Source: a virus. Taken from it: a DNA stretch of 39,631 bases. Location: positions 1 through 39,631 of IMG/VR virus record IMGVR_UViG_3300036852_000166. One strand, given 5' to 3'. Positions 13,765-23,023 of this stretch are shown piece after piece (position 1 is the stretch's first letter; each line of letters starts with the position of its first letter). A program made the position numbers and the translations under genes. Below the pieces are notes generated by a model. The model was not told where the DNA came from. It searched no databases and worked only from the letters and a program-made list of their open reading frames with translations.

Positions 13765-14682
13765 ATGTCCGAGAATCTGCCCAAACTATTCACGACCCAG
13801 TTTTCCACGGTGCTCGCGCTCAAGCTGCAGCAGAAGCAGTCGAAGCTTCGCGGTCGCGCCATGGAAGGCTTCCACGTCGGCAAGCAGTCCTCGCCGATCC
13901 AGTACATCGGCGCGATCAAGATGATGCCGCCGGCTGGCCGTTTCGCCCCGATCGGCCGCCAGGACCCCGATTTCGTCCGGCGCTGGGTATTCCCGGTCGA
14001 CCGCGACGCCAACCAGCTCATCGACACCTTCGACAAGCTCAAGACCGCCGTCGAGCCGACCTCGCAGTATTCCGATGTCGCCGCCGCCGCCGTCGCCCGT
14101 GAATGGGACGACCGGCTGATCGGTGCGGCGTTCGCGGCTGCCTCGCTCGGCACCGACAGTTCCGCCTTCACCACCGAGACCTTCTCGACCGCGAGCTGGC
14201 AGATTGCATCGACCTTCGGCTCGGCCGCGGCGTCGGGCCTGACGGTTGCCAAGATGATCGAAGCCAAGCGCATCATGCGCAAGGCGCAGGTCGATATGGA
14301 AGCCGAATCCATCACCTGGGTGACGAACTCGCAGGGCGAAAGCGATCTGCTCAATCAGGTGCAGGTCGTGTCGACCGAGTTCTCCGACAAGCCGGTGCTG
14401 CAGGAGGGCAAGGTAACGCGCTTCCTCGGCTTCGATATCGTCTATTCGGAGCGCCTGGCATCGGCATCCGACGTTCGCAACAACATCGTCGCGGCGAAAT
14501 CCGGCTGGTACCTCGGTATCTGGCAGGACACCATGAACAAGATCAGCCAGCGCGACGATCTTTCGAGCCAGCCGTACCAGATCTACACCATGATGTCGTC
14601 CGGCGCGACGCGGCTTGAACCGGGCCGCCTGCTCTCAGTGCTGTGCGCCGACACATCGGCCGCTGCCGACGTCACGCCCTAA
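13765..14682 (+). CDS. Major capsid (coat) protein
   Basis: The 305-aa product (MSENLPKLFTTQFSTVLALK...) resembles the 'phage capsid protein' type found in podoviruses with a T7-like connector. The position after the scaffold and the conserved-looking segments ESDLLNQVQVVSTEFSDKPV, FLGFDIVYSERL and GWYLGIWQDTMNKISQRDDL support this. About 400 copies would form the head shell. The ATG at 13765 follows AGGCGGGA; longer starts lack support. The unusual leader has a hairpin and a repeat, in keeping with high expression. Confidence 0.85.
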   Translation: MSENLPKLFTTQFSTVLALKLQQKQSKLRGRAMEGFHVGKQSSPIQYIGAIKMMPPAGRFAPIGRQDPDFVRRWVFPVDRDANQLIDTFDKLKTAVEPTSQYSDVAAAAVAREWDDRLIGAAFAAASLGTDSSAFTTETFSTASWQIASTFGSAAASGLTVAKMIEAKRIMRKAQVDMEAESITWVTNSQGESDLLNQVQVVSTEFSDKPVLQEGKVTRFLGFDIVYSERLASASDVRNNIVAAKSGWYLGIWQDTMNKISQRDDLSSQPYQIYTMMSSGATRLEPGRLLSVLCADTSAAADVTP

Positions 14683-14692
14683 GGAGACAACA

Positions 14693-15220
14693 ATGGCCAT
14701 CGACCACGTTAAATCCGCCTCGATCACCAATGCTGACGCTTCGCCTGCTGTCGCCAACACCGCGGGCGAGGGCGGCTCCGCTCCGCTCAAGCACGTCACC
14801 GGCATTGCCGTCGGCGTCGCCGCATCTGACATCGCTGCGACCTATCAGTTTGTGCGGGTGCCCTCGACCGCCATCATCAAGTCGATCTATTTCGGCACCA
14901 TGGCCCAAGGCGCCGGTGCCATGGATATCGGCGTCTATTACGCGACTGACGGCCTGATCGGTCGCCCGACCGCGCTGCTCGCCGCCGCTGCGATCGACCA
15001 GGACTTCTTCGCCTCGGCGCTGTCGCTGACCTCGCTCCTGCTGCAGGAAGCAATGCTGGAATCCGCGGTCTACACTCCGGCGAAATGGAACATGCCGTTG
15101 TGGCAGGCTCTCGGATTGCCTTCCGACCCCGGCGGCAACTTCGACATCTGCGGCACCCTCACCGCCGCGATCACCACCGGCGGCGGCTCGATGGCTCTCA
15201 ACGTCACGTTCACCGACTGA
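14693..15220 (+). CDS. Hypothetical virion protein following coat, 175 aa
   Basis: AAGGAG precedes the ATG. The product (MAIDHVKSASITNADASPAV...) is Ala/Thr/Gly-rich with predicted strands (YQFVRVPSTAIIKSIYFGTM; DIGVYYATDGLIG). The position directly after the coat gene suggests a head decoration or stabilising protein. No family is recognised with confidence. Confidence 0.65.
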   Translation: MAIDHVKSASITNADASPAVANTAGEGGSAPLKHVTGIAVGVAASDIAATYQFVRVPSTAIIKSIYFGTMAQGAGAMDIGVYYATDGLIGRPTALLAAAAIDQDFFASALSLTSLLLQEAMLESAVYTPAKWNMPLWQALGLPSDPGGNFDICGTLTAAITTGGGSMALNVTFTD

Positions 15221-15228
15221 GGTAAGCC

Positions 15229-15459
15229 ATGGCGGATCATTATGTAGCTATCGCCCGCGGTGTGGAAGGGTCGGATTACAACGACTTCATCACGGGCACG
15301 GTATCGAGCGCCGCGACGCTGTTCGAGTTCCGCGTGTTCGACAATTCGGCGCCCAATATCCCGACCAAGGTTGAAGTGCTCAAGGCCCTGAAAGCCTTCG
15401 AGCGCTTCTTCGAAAATGCGCAGCAGGCCAGTGCGGCGGGCTTCGTCATCAAAGGCTGA
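15229..15459 (+). CDS. Hypothetical small virion-module protein, 76 aa
   Basis: The product (MADHYVAIARGVEGSDYNDF) ends with a helix (EVLKALKAFERFFENAQQAS). It lies between the putative decoration protein and a beta-rich protein, nine bases after the former. It may be a structural or assembly component. No homologous domain is recognised. Confidence 0.6.
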   Translation: MADHYVAIARGVEGSDYNDFITGTVSSAATLFEFRVFDNSAPNIPTKVEVLKALKAFERFFENAQQASAAGFVIKG

Positions 15460-15461
15460 TC

Positions 15462-15749
15462 ATGTACAACACCGTCGAGAAGGTCAGCTTCCCGAACATC
15501 TCAGCCACCCCGGCGTCGTTTACGCTGCGCGGTGGCAGCTATGGGGTGATGGCGAATGCGACCTGGGGCGGCGGTTCGGTCACCTTGCAGCGGCTCTCTC
15601 TCGACGGCTCAACCTACGTCACCGTCATGACCGCCTTCAGCGCGGACGGCTATGCGTCCGCCAATCTCCCCGGTGGCACCTATCGGCTTCTCGTCGCCAC
15701 CGCCACCGCAATCTATGTGGATGTGACCTCTATCGTCACGACGATGTGA
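15462..15749 (+). CDS. Small beta-rich virion-module protein, 95 aa
   Basis: The sequence alternates short strands and Gly/Ser turns (SFTLRGGSYGVMANATWGGG, VTLQRLSLDGSTYVTV, LPGGTYRLLVATATAIYVDV). This is the pattern of a single beta-sandwich domain such as phage surface proteins carry. It starts two bases after the previous stop. A head-fibre or decoration role is possible. Confidence 0.6.
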   Translation: MYNTVEKVSFPNISATPASFTLRGGSYGVMANATWGGGSVTLQRLSLDGSTYVTVMTAFSADGYASANLPGGTYRLLVATATAIYVDVTSIVTTM

Positions 15750-15758
15750 GCCGGCGCC

Positions 15759-16175
15759 ATGCGCGCCTCTGAGCAAATCATCATCATGGGAGCGGTCGAC
15801 GGAGGATCGCCTGATCCAGCTTTTGCCAGCGGCGCTCTGTCATTTAACGGCAATGCCCTTGACGGTGAGACGGTTACCATCGGCTCAACCGTATATCGCT
15901 ACGTCACGGTTCTAGCGCAAGCCTATGATGTGTTACTTGGCGGTACCGCGTCACAGACGATCCAAAATCACATTGCTGCCGTTAATGCCGATGCCGGTGC
16001 GGGCACGGTATACGGCAACGGAACATTACAGCATCCAGACGTGGCGGCTGCCAGCGCTCCCGGCAAGATGAATGTGACAGCCAGGGTAGCGGGCCCTGCA
16101 GGCAATGCCATCGTGACCATCTCGACATCGGTTAATGCCACATGGGGAGCGGCAACGCTTCAGGGTGGGACGTAG
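15759..16175 (+). CDS. Beta-rich phage structural protein, 138 aa
   Basis: The sequence (ALSFNGNALDGETVTIGSTV, AYDVLLGGTASQTIQNHIAA, GTVYGNGTLQHPDVAAAS) matches a domain I recall from assorted phage tail and surface proteins, with a GETVTIG strand, an NxxAAVNA helix and an AGPAGNAI motif. It ends the head module just before late motif copy 5. The exact role is unknown. Confidence 0.65.
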   Translation: MRASEQIIIMGAVDGGSPDPAFASGALSFNGNALDGETVTIGSTVYRYVTVLAQAYDVLLGGTASQTIQNHIAAVNADAGAGTVYGNGTLQHPDVAAASAPGKMNVTARVAGPAGNAIVTISTSVNATWGAATLQGGT

Positions 16176-16198
16176 GTATGGCGATGAACATCCCCGGC

Positions 16199-16211
16199 GG
16201 TGCGTTGCTGG
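16199..16211 (+). repeat. Late-module leader motif, copy 5 (exact)
   Basis: GGTGCGTTGCTGG lies 43 bases before the ATG at 16242. GCGCCG (16218-16223) and CGGCGC (16236-16241) form a stem ending exactly at the start codon, and no Shine-Dalgarno is present. Confidence 0.75.
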
Positions 16212-16241
16212 GAACCGGCGCCGAACCTCACCCTCCGGCGC

Positions 16242-17543
16242 ATGGCCGAATATCGAACGCCGATCGACATAGCCAATCGAGCTCTCCAACGCTGCGGTGC
16301 GTCCCGCCTCGGATATCAGGGCTTTTCCGAAGATAGCAAGAACGCCAGCGAGACCGGGTTCTGCTACGGCAAACTGCGGGAATCCGAACTGCGGCGCAAC
16401 GTCTGGACCTTTGCCTGCCGCCGGACCATGCTGCGCGCGATCGACAGCAACACGATGCTGCTCAACACGGCGCTCTGGTCACCGAGCACGACCTATTTCG
16501 TCGGCTCGATCGTCGCGGACCAGTACGCCAATCTGTGGATCTCCAGGATCCCGAACAACCTCGCCAACGATCCGCTGCTGTCGGTCTATTGGGATCCCTA
16601 TTTCGGGCCGCTGACGGTCGCGCTCTACAGCTCCAGCACCAGCTATTACGTCGGCGAGCTCGTCTATACGACGGCCGGCAACGGCACGTCCCGCGTCTAC
16701 CTATCCCTGCAAAGCGGCAATTCCGACAACCCGGCCACGGCGACGGCCTACGACGCGACCACCGTCTACATGAAGAACCAGGTGGTGACGTACCTGTCCG
16801 TCGCCTACATGAGCCTGATCGACCTCAACAGCGGCAACACGCCATCGAGCGCGCCCGCGCTTTGGGACGCTGGCACAACTTACGGGGCGGGTGACAGCGT
16901 CGGCGGTTCGGACGGCGTGATCTATACCTCGGTTGGCGCCGGCAACATCGGCAACGATCCCACGATCGACGGCGGCGTGAATTGGACCAGCACGGGCGTC
17001 CTCAACCCATGGACGACGGTATTTGTCGGCGGCTCGGGTTCGGACAAGTGGCTCCTGATCGGCGGCGCCGAATTCCCATACGGCGTCGGCCTGATGTCGC
17101 TCAACATCACCTATCCGCTCAGCATCGGGCCGTCGAACCAGGCCGTGGCCCGCAGCATCTTCAAGCTGCCGGCCGGCTTCCTGCGGGAGGCGTCGCAGAA
17201 CCCGAAGTCCGGCGTGACGACGTGGCTCGGGGCGCCATCCGGCATCACCTACAACGACTGGGTGCTGGAGAACGGATTTCTCCTGACCATGGACACCGGA
17301 CCGATCCCGTATCGATTTGTCACCAACGTCACCGATGTTTCGCGCATGGACCCGATGTTCTGTGAGGGACTGGCCGCGCGCGTTGCGTTCGAAGTGTGCG
17401 AGGCGCTGACGCAGTCGACCAGCAAGCTAGGCGCAATCGCCAAGGTATATGACGAATGGATGAGCCAGGCGCGTACCGTGAACGCCATAGAACAAGGGAC
17501 CGAAGAGTCGCCCGACGACAGCTACGTCACCTGTAGGCTATAG
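16242..17543 (+). CDS. Tail tubular protein A-like (T7 gp11 type) with inserted repeats
   Basis: The first 75 residues (PIDIANRALQRCGASRLG...ESELRRNVWTFACRR) and the last 150 (SIFKLPAGFLREASQNP...RVAFEVCEALTQSTSKLG) match the gp11-like adaptor that sits under the portal. At 433 aa it is about twice the T7 size. The extra middle holds several copies of an aromatic motif (LWSPSTTYFVGSIV, YDATTVYMKNQVVTY, LWDAGTTYGAGDSV) resembling chitinase-type carbohydrate-binding modules (CBM5/12). The start at 16242 abuts a hairpin and lacks a Shine-Dalgarno. Confidence 0.85.
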   Translation: MAEYRTPIDIANRALQRCGASRLGYQGFSEDSKNASETGFCYGKLRESELRRNVWTFACRRTMLRAIDSNTMLLNTALWSPSTTYFVGSIVADQYANLWISRIPNNLANDPLLSVYWDPYFGPLTVALYSSSTSYYVGELVYTTAGNGTSRVYLSLQSGNSDNPATATAYDATTVYMKNQVVTYLSVAYMSLIDLNSGNTPSSAPALWDAGTTYGAGDSVGGSDGVIYTSVGAGNIGNDPTIDGGVNWTSTGVLNPWTTVFVGGSGSDKWLLIGGAEFPYGVGLMSLNITYPLSIGPSNQAVARSIFKLPAGFLREASQNPKSGVTTWLGAPSGITYNDWVLENGFLLTMDTGPIPYRFVTNVTDVSRMDPMFCEGLAARVAFEVCEALTQSTSKLGAIAKVYDEWMSQARTVNAIEQGTEESPDDSYVTCRL

Positions 17544-17545
17544 CC

Positions 17546-20500
17546 ATGGGTGATGCCGTTTATGCGATCCCCAGCTTTCTCGGAGGAGAAATCTCCGACT
17601 TCGCTCAGGGCCGGTTTGACAAGCCGGACTATCGCGTCTCGCTCAACATCTGCCTGAACTCGTTCCCGGTCGAGATCGGCGCATGGACGCGCCGGCCGGG
17701 CACGATGCACGCCGGTCCGACGCGCGGCGGCGCAGCAGGCCGAACCATCAAATTCGACTTCGAACAGGCGGCTGCTGTCACACTGGAATTTACCGACGGC
17801 TATATGCGCTTCCGCAGCGGCGCAGCATTGCTCTCGACCAATGACGAGCAGGCCATCGTCAGCATCTCGTCGGCCGATCCGGCTGTTGTCGAGACTGCGG
17901 CGCACGGCTGGACCGGAACGATCTCTGTCATATTCGATGGTCTCGGTGAAAACAATCCGTTGCTGCAGGGCAGGGTGTTCACCGGCGCAGTCACATCCGG
18001 AACGCAATTCACGCTCACCGATCCGCTCACAGGCGCAGCGATCAACGGCTCGACGCTGGGCACGTTTGTCTCCGGCACGGTGCGTCGCGTGCAGGAATTG
18101 GCGACGCTCTACACCGGGACCTCGTGGGAGAATGTGCGTCCGGTTCAGGCCGAGACTACCGACGTGCTGCTGTGCCCGCTGATCCCGCCCCAAGTGCTCA
18201 CCGTCGAGACGCTGCCGAGCGAAGGCATCGAGCCGCAGTTCGAAATTGCGAGCGCGGTATTCATCGACGGCCCCTACCTTGATCCATTCATCAACGGCGT
18301 GCAGGCGGTGCCGAACGCGGTGAGCGGCATCATCAATCTCACGCTTTCGTTTGCAGCCTATGTTTCGACCAAGGCATATGCCGAGGGGACTTTTGTCACC
18401 TATTCGGGCATCAATTACGTTTCGCTGATCGATCAAAACGTCGGCAATACCCCGAGCACTAGTCTGAGCGCATGGTCGCAGACTAGTGCTGCCGCTGCCA
18501 TTAACGACGGCCGCGGCTTCCTCGGTACTGACACCGGGCGTCTGGTGCGCCTGCTCTCCGAACCGCCCGCGTTCAACCCAGCCACGACCTATTCGGCGGG
18601 CAATGTCGTGACCTATAATCCGTCCGGCGAGCCCGGCGCCTCGACCTATTGGCAGGCAAAGACAACCACGACCGGCACGCCACCGGGCTACGATCTGAGC
18701 AATTGGGAAATCATCCCGTCTGGTCCGGCCGTGTGGACGTGGGGGCGCATCACCGGTCTTTCGAATGTCATCGATCGCCTGCTTCCGGGATCGATAGCGA
18801 TCGGCGACATGACCGAATTCAACGGCATCACAGCGCCGTTCGACGGTAATTTTTCCAAGGCCGTCAACCAGAGCGCTGCAGAAACCATCACCGGCGGGTC
18901 GGTTATTACCGGCGGTACGGTCAGCGTCAGCAGCTATGCTGGAAAGTTCTTCGGTGCCGGCCCGCAACAAATTCAACAGGCGACAATCTATCCGACACTT
19001 GACCGCGGATTTGGGTTCGCTGAATTCGTCGTTGGAGGCGTCCTTACGTCCTTCCTTGCCACATTCACATTGAACTTGCGTGGGAAGGCTACGGCGCCTG
19101 CGTCGCCATCGGATGGCGCGTTGCTCGGTTCCACCTCGTTCGGCGGCAGCTCGGTCACGACAACGATCGTCTCGAACGATCAGACGACCGGCTGGAACTA
19201 TGTCTGGATCGAGCTTGTCATCTCATCGACCCTTACATCTGGTTTTGCGACCTCATACCGCATCGGCAGTTCCATCGCCCAGATATCATTCTTCAATCCG
19301 ACGAGCTCATCGAGTTCTGGTGCCGGCTGCTCGGTCGAAATCCTTGGTCCGCCGTTGGTCGACACAACCCCGATCGCAACGTGGCGGCTCGGTGTTTACA
19401 GCAACACCACAGGATGGCCGACCTGCGGCACCTATAACGAGGGCCGCATCTGGCTTGGTGGCGCAGTGGCAAATCGCTTTGACGCCAGCGTTTCGAACGG
19501 CATCAGTGGCAATACCCTGAACTTTTCGCCGACCAACCAGTTCGGCGTCGTGGCCGCCAGCAACGCGCTGAATTACACACTGAACTCTGACGGCGTGAAC
19601 CCGATGTTCTGGATGAGGCCGGACCTGCAGGGCGTGGTGATCGGCACGCAGCAAGGCGAATGGCTGGTGCAGGCGCCAACCACCGGGCCGATCGCGCCAA
19701 CCAACATTGCCGCCCGACGCATGACCAAGCACGGCAGCGCGAACGTGGACCCGGTGCGCACCGAACACGCGAACCTGTTCGTCAAGCGCTATGGCCGCAA
19801 GCTGATGGAATACTTTGCTGACGCCTATTCCGGCAAGTTCTCGGCGCCGAACCTGGCCGATAAGGCCGGGCACATCGTCAGCGCCGGGATCATTGAGCTC
19901 GCCTACACCGAGGCGGTCACCCCGATCGTTTGGGGGCGAGATGGCGACAACGCGCTATTCGGCATGACCTATCGCCGCACCGCGATTGCAACTGCCCAGC
20001 CGCCGGACTTCTACGCCTGGCACCGGCATACACTCGGCTCTGGCCGGACGGTGGAGAGCATCAGCGCCGGGCCGTCGGTTGGCGGCGACCTCGATACTGT
20101 GACACTGGTTACAAACGATGCCGACACCGGCATCCGTCATGTCGAGGTGCTAACCGATGCGCCAGACGAGAATACGGAATTGGCGGATGCGTGGTTCCTC
20201 GATAACGCGGTCGAGCCGTCGTCGGCCATCGTCGATTTGACGCCGATCGATCCCACCGCGCCCTATGGGGGCGTGACCCTGAATGGGTTGTGGCATCTCA
20301 ACGGCGAGACGGTGCAGGTGTTCGCCAGCGGTCTCGACTGCGGCGACCGTGGCACCGCCAGTTCGCCCGGATACTTCACCGACTTCCTCGTGACGGACGG
20401 ATCGTGCTTTGTGCCGTTCGGGGACGGGATCGATGCAGGCTGCGGCCGTGGACTGTTCACCCCGGAATTTCTGGCGGCGAACCCGCGCGTTGTGGTCGGC

Positions 20501-20848
20501 TTCACCTACAACAGCGACGGACAACTCGTCCGCCCGATCGCCCCGGCAGACACCGGCGCGCGCAACGGGCCCGCGCTCGGCAAGACCCGGCGCAATCACC
20601 AATATTCGGTGCTGGTGTCGAACACACTCGGGCTCTCGTTCGGCGGCACGTTCGCGGTCGCTCGGCCGGCGCAGTTCCGGAAAGCCAACGGCAACCCGAT
20701 CGACCAACTCACGATGTTCTCCGGGGTGCATCACGACACGCTGTCCGACGACTACAGCTATGATGGCATGGTGGCGTGGCGCGTGACGCGACCGTGGCCG
20801 GCAAACATCGTCGCCATCAGTGGCAACGTGCAAACACAAGACAGGTAG
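17546..20848 (+). CDS. Tail tubular protein B-like / tail hub (T7 gp12 type)
   Basis: The 1100-aa protein begins AIPSFLGGEISDFAQGRFDK and has the RPGTMHAG, FNEGRIW-like YNEGRIWLGG and PMFWMRPDLQGVVIGTQQGE blocks of gp12-like tail nozzle or stabilisation proteins. As in the previous gene, CBM5/12-like motifs are inserted (AYVSTKAYAEGTFVTYSGIN at about 272-291; FNPATTYSAGNVVTYNPSG at about 345-363). It would form the distal tail and may touch surface polysaccharide. It starts two bases after the previous stop. Confidence 0.85.
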   Translation: MGDAVYAIPSFLGGEISDFAQGRFDKPDYRVSLNICLNSFPVEIGAWTRRPGTMHAGPTRGGAAGRTIKFDFEQAAAVTLEFTDGYMRFRSGAALLSTNDEQAIVSISSADPAVVETAAHGWTGTISVIFDGLGENNPLLQGRVFTGAVTSGTQFTLTDPLTGAAINGSTLGTFVSGTVRRVQELATLYTGTSWENVRPVQAETTDVLLCPLIPPQVLTVETLPSEGIEPQFEIASAVFIDGPYLDPFINGVQAVPNAVSGIINLTLSFAAYVSTKAYAEGTFVTYSGINYVSLIDQNVGNTPSTSLSAWSQTSAAAAINDGRGFLGTDTGRLVRLLSEPPAFNPATTYSAGNVVTYNPSGEPGASTYWQAKTTTTGTPPGYDLSNWEIIPSGPAVWTWGRITGLSNVIDRLLPGSIAIGDMTEFNGITAPFDGNFSKAVNQSAAETITGGSVITGGTVSVSSYAGKFFGAGPQQIQQATIYPTLDRGFGFAEFVVGGVLTSFLATFTLNLRGKATAPASPSDGALLGSTSFGGSSVTTTIVSNDQTTGWNYVWIELVISSTLTSGFATSYRIGSSIAQISFFNPTSSSSSGAGCSVEILGPPLVDTTPIATWRLGVYSNTTGWPTCGTYNEGRIWLGGAVANRFDASVSNGISGNTLNFSPTNQFGVVAASNALNYTLNSDGVNPMFWMRPDLQGVVIGTQQGEWLVQAPTTGPIAPTNIAARRMTKHGSANVDPVRTEHANLFVKRYGRKLMEYFADAYSGKFSAPNLADKAGHIVSAGIIELAYTEAVTPIVWGRDGDNALFGMTYRRTAIATAQPPDFYAWHRHTLGSGRTVESISAGPSVGGDLDTVTLVTNDADTGIRHVEVLTDAPDENTELADAWFLDNAVEPSSAIVDLTPIDPTAPYGGVTLNGLWHLNGETVQVFASGLDCGDRGTASSPGYFTDFLVTDGSCFVPFGDGIDAGCGRGLFTPEFLAANPRVVVGFTYNSDGQLVRPIAPADTGARNGPALGKTRRNHQYSVLVSNTLGLSFGGTFAVARPAQFRKANGNPIDQLTMFSGVHHDTLSDDYSYDGMVAWRVTRPWPANIVAISGNVQTQDR

Positions 20849-20851
20849 GCC

Positions 20852-21346
20852 ATGGCATTCGGCGTGGGCACCATCACCAGCATCGGCAGCGCGGTCCAAG
20901 ACCTGTTCGCCGCAGATGCGCACCGTTCAAAGGCGCAAGGCCTGCGCATCGAGGCCGGCAATTACGACCGTTCGTCCGAATTTTCCGAGCAGAGCGCGAG
21001 GTTCACGGAAACCTCGACAGCCATCAAGCAAGCGCAATTGGACCGCGACATCTACAAGACGCTCGGTGGGCAGGCGGCCGACGTGGCAGGCGCAGGTTTT
21101 GCCGCCAGCGGCACCGCGCTCGATCTCCTGCGGGACAGCGCTTCGCAGGGGGCGCTGACCAAGGCGGTCGGCAGCTTGCAAGGCCTGATCACCGAGGAAG
21201 GCTACGAGGTGCAGGCGAAGAATTACACCGCCATGGGCGAGGCGGCGCGTCTCGCTGCGGATGCCGAGGAGAACGCAGCGACCGGCGCGGAATGGTCGGC
21301 GGCATTCAAGGGCGCTGCAGCCATCACATCGATCTTTTTGAAGTAG
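20852..21346 (+). CDS. Internal virion protein (gp14-like position), 164 aa
   Basis: The product is Ala-rich and helical, with GLRIEAGNYDRSSEFSEQSA and DVAGAGFAASGTALDLLRDS, the look of small podovirus internal core or ejection proteins. It follows the tail nozzle gene and precedes two larger ejection proteins, the T7 gp14-15-16 order. It probably enters the cell envelope with the DNA to help form the ejection channel. Confidence 0.75.
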   Translation: MAFGVGTITSIGSAVQDLFAADAHRSKAQGLRIEAGNYDRSSEFSEQSARFTETSTAIKQAQLDRDIYKTLGGQAADVAGAGFAASGTALDLLRDSASQGALTKAVGSLQGLITEEGYEVQAKNYTAMGEAARLAADAEENAATGAEWSAAFKGAAAITSIFLK

Positions 21347-21355
21347 GAGGCGACT

Positions 21356-23023
21356 ATCGCCAACATCAGGGAGCTATCAGCCCCGCAAGACATCGGCCTA
21401 CGTCCCGACGACCGGGCGGCGGAATCGACGGCCAACGCTGGCCGCCGCATTAGCTCGTTCTATGGCCAGATCGCCGAAGCCACCAACGCCACCGGGCGCC
21501 GGACGCGGGGCGCGATCGAGGACGTGGGCAACGTCGCCGTCAAATACATGGAGCACCAGGAGATCAGCAAAGGCGCGGCCGAGGCTGCGAAAACGCTGTA
21601 CGGTCTTGATGCCAAATGGAACGAGACGGTCAAGAAGTCTGACCCGAATGATCCCACTACGGCAATCAAGTTCCGCGAGGAGGTGATCGAACCGACCCTG
21701 GAAAAGATGAAGGCCGGCTATTTCACGGAGGGCGGCCAGAAGTTCGGCGAATCGCAAGTTCAGAGTTTCCGCAATCATTTCTTTGCCAAGACGACCTCCG
21801 ATATGGCGCGCCTGGCTGGCGTGGCGGCAAAGGCAAATGTCGAGACGCTGACCAACCAGCTCACGAACGCGGCGATCAGCGATCCGACTTCGCTCCGAAC
21901 ATCGCTTGATCTGGCCGAGAGTTCGATCGGCGCCATGGTCGACAGCAGCCCGAATCTCAAGGGAGCGGACGGCTCTGCCCTGAAAATCCAGTTGGTTCAG
22001 AACGCGCAGAAGGAAATCGTCAAGGCCGCGGCGATCGGCGCGATCAACGAAAACCCGGAAGCTGGTCTGAAGAAGTTCAGCGGCCCCGAATATTCGAAAT
22101 TCATCAGCGGCACCGAACTCAAGCAGCTCGAGGCGCAGGCCAAGACGGTCGAGCGCGCACGGCGGGTGGACGAGAACTACGCGCTGCAGAACCAGAAGCT
22201 GTTCAAGCAGGAAGCCTCCGACAGCCAGGAGGGAAAATACCTGGAGAAGCTGCACAGCGACGATCCGAAAGATCGGGCCTCCGTCAGCGCGCGCGAAATC
22301 TCCCGCGACTACACACTGACCCGGGAAGCCCGCGAGCGTATGATCAACATCGTCAACCGCGAGACCAAGCCGGAGACCGCTGCCAAGATATCGAACCGGA
22401 CGACCACCGATCTGATTACTCGCATCCGCGCGCCGGTCGGCGACCCGACACGGATTGCCGATCTCAACCCGGTCTATGACGCATATGCGAAGGGCGATCT
22501 TTCCAAGAGCGACCTGAAGTTCGTGCGGGAAGAGTTTGAGAGCATGCGGACACCGGATGGCGCCGAACTCGGGGCGCAGCAGGACGAATTCATCAAGGGG
22601 TTCAAGTCGTCGATCACGCACGCCAATTCGCTTCTCGGCAAGCTCGATCCGTCCGGCGATCAAAAGCTCTACGAGTTCACGCGCAATATACAGAAGAAGG
22701 TCGCCGAATACCGCAAGGCCGGCAAGGATCCGCGCGACCTGTTTGATCCGGCAAAACCGGATTACATGGGCAGTCCGGCGGCGCTGTCGCCGTACCAGAA
22801 ATCGCTCAAGGATTCGATGGAGAGCATGGCCGAGCGGATGCGCTCCAGCATGGAAGCCTCGCCCCCGCCAGCGCCAGCCGCCCCCAAACCCACTCGCATG
22901 GTCGGCGATGTTCCGGTCCCGGCAGCGCTGAACGGGATCGCCGATCTGCAGTTCAACAAGGCGACGCAGCAGTGGCGGGATAAGGCAAGCGGAAAGGTCT
23001 ATGACCGTCGGGGTATCGAATAA
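21356..23023 (+). CDS. Internal virion / ejection protein with apparent ATC start
   Basis: The frame is open from an in-frame TAG at 21344, but the first standard start is GTG at 21524. Upstream in-frame residues ANIRELSAPQDIGLRPDDRA look native, and GGAGG lies five bases before an ATC at 21356-21358 where related phage proteins, as I recall them, begin MANIRE. I therefore place the start at this ATC (555 aa); the GTG start would give 499 aa. The body is charged and mostly helical, with a Pro-rich linker (PPPAPAAPKP) near the C-terminus. It sits between two other ejection proteins. Confidence 0.75.
   Translation: MANIRELSAPQDIGLRPDDRAAESTANAGRRISSFYGQIAEATNATGRRTRGAIEDVGNVAVKYMEHQEISKGAAEAAKTLYGLDAKWNETVKKSDPNDPTTAIKFREEVIEPTLEKMKAGYFTEGGQKFGESQVQSFRNHFFAKTTSDMARLAGVAAKANVETLTNQLTNAAISDPTSLRTSLDLAESSIGAMVDSSPNLKGADGSALKIQLVQNAQKEIVKAAAIGAINENPEAGLKKFSGPEYSKFISGTELKQLEAQAKTVERARRVDENYALQNQKLFKQEASDSQEGKYLEKLHSDDPKDRASVSAREISRDYTLTREARERMINIVNRETKPETAAKISNRTTTDLITRIRAPVGDPTRIADLNPVYDAYAKGDLSKSDLKFVREEFESMRTPDGAELGAQQDEFIKGFKSSITHANSLLGKLDPSGDQKLYEFTRNIQKKVAEYRKAGKDPRDLFDPAKPDYMGSPAALSPYQKSLKDSMESMAERMRSSMEASPPPAPAAPKPTRMVGDVPVPAALNGIADLQFNKATQQWRDKASGKVYDRRGIE

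Noticed and set aside
17522-18976. Long minus-strand frame opposite the tail nozzle gene
   Set aside because: It is an antisense shadow with no domain, and its coordinates are fixed by stop-codon scarcity in G+C-rich DNA.
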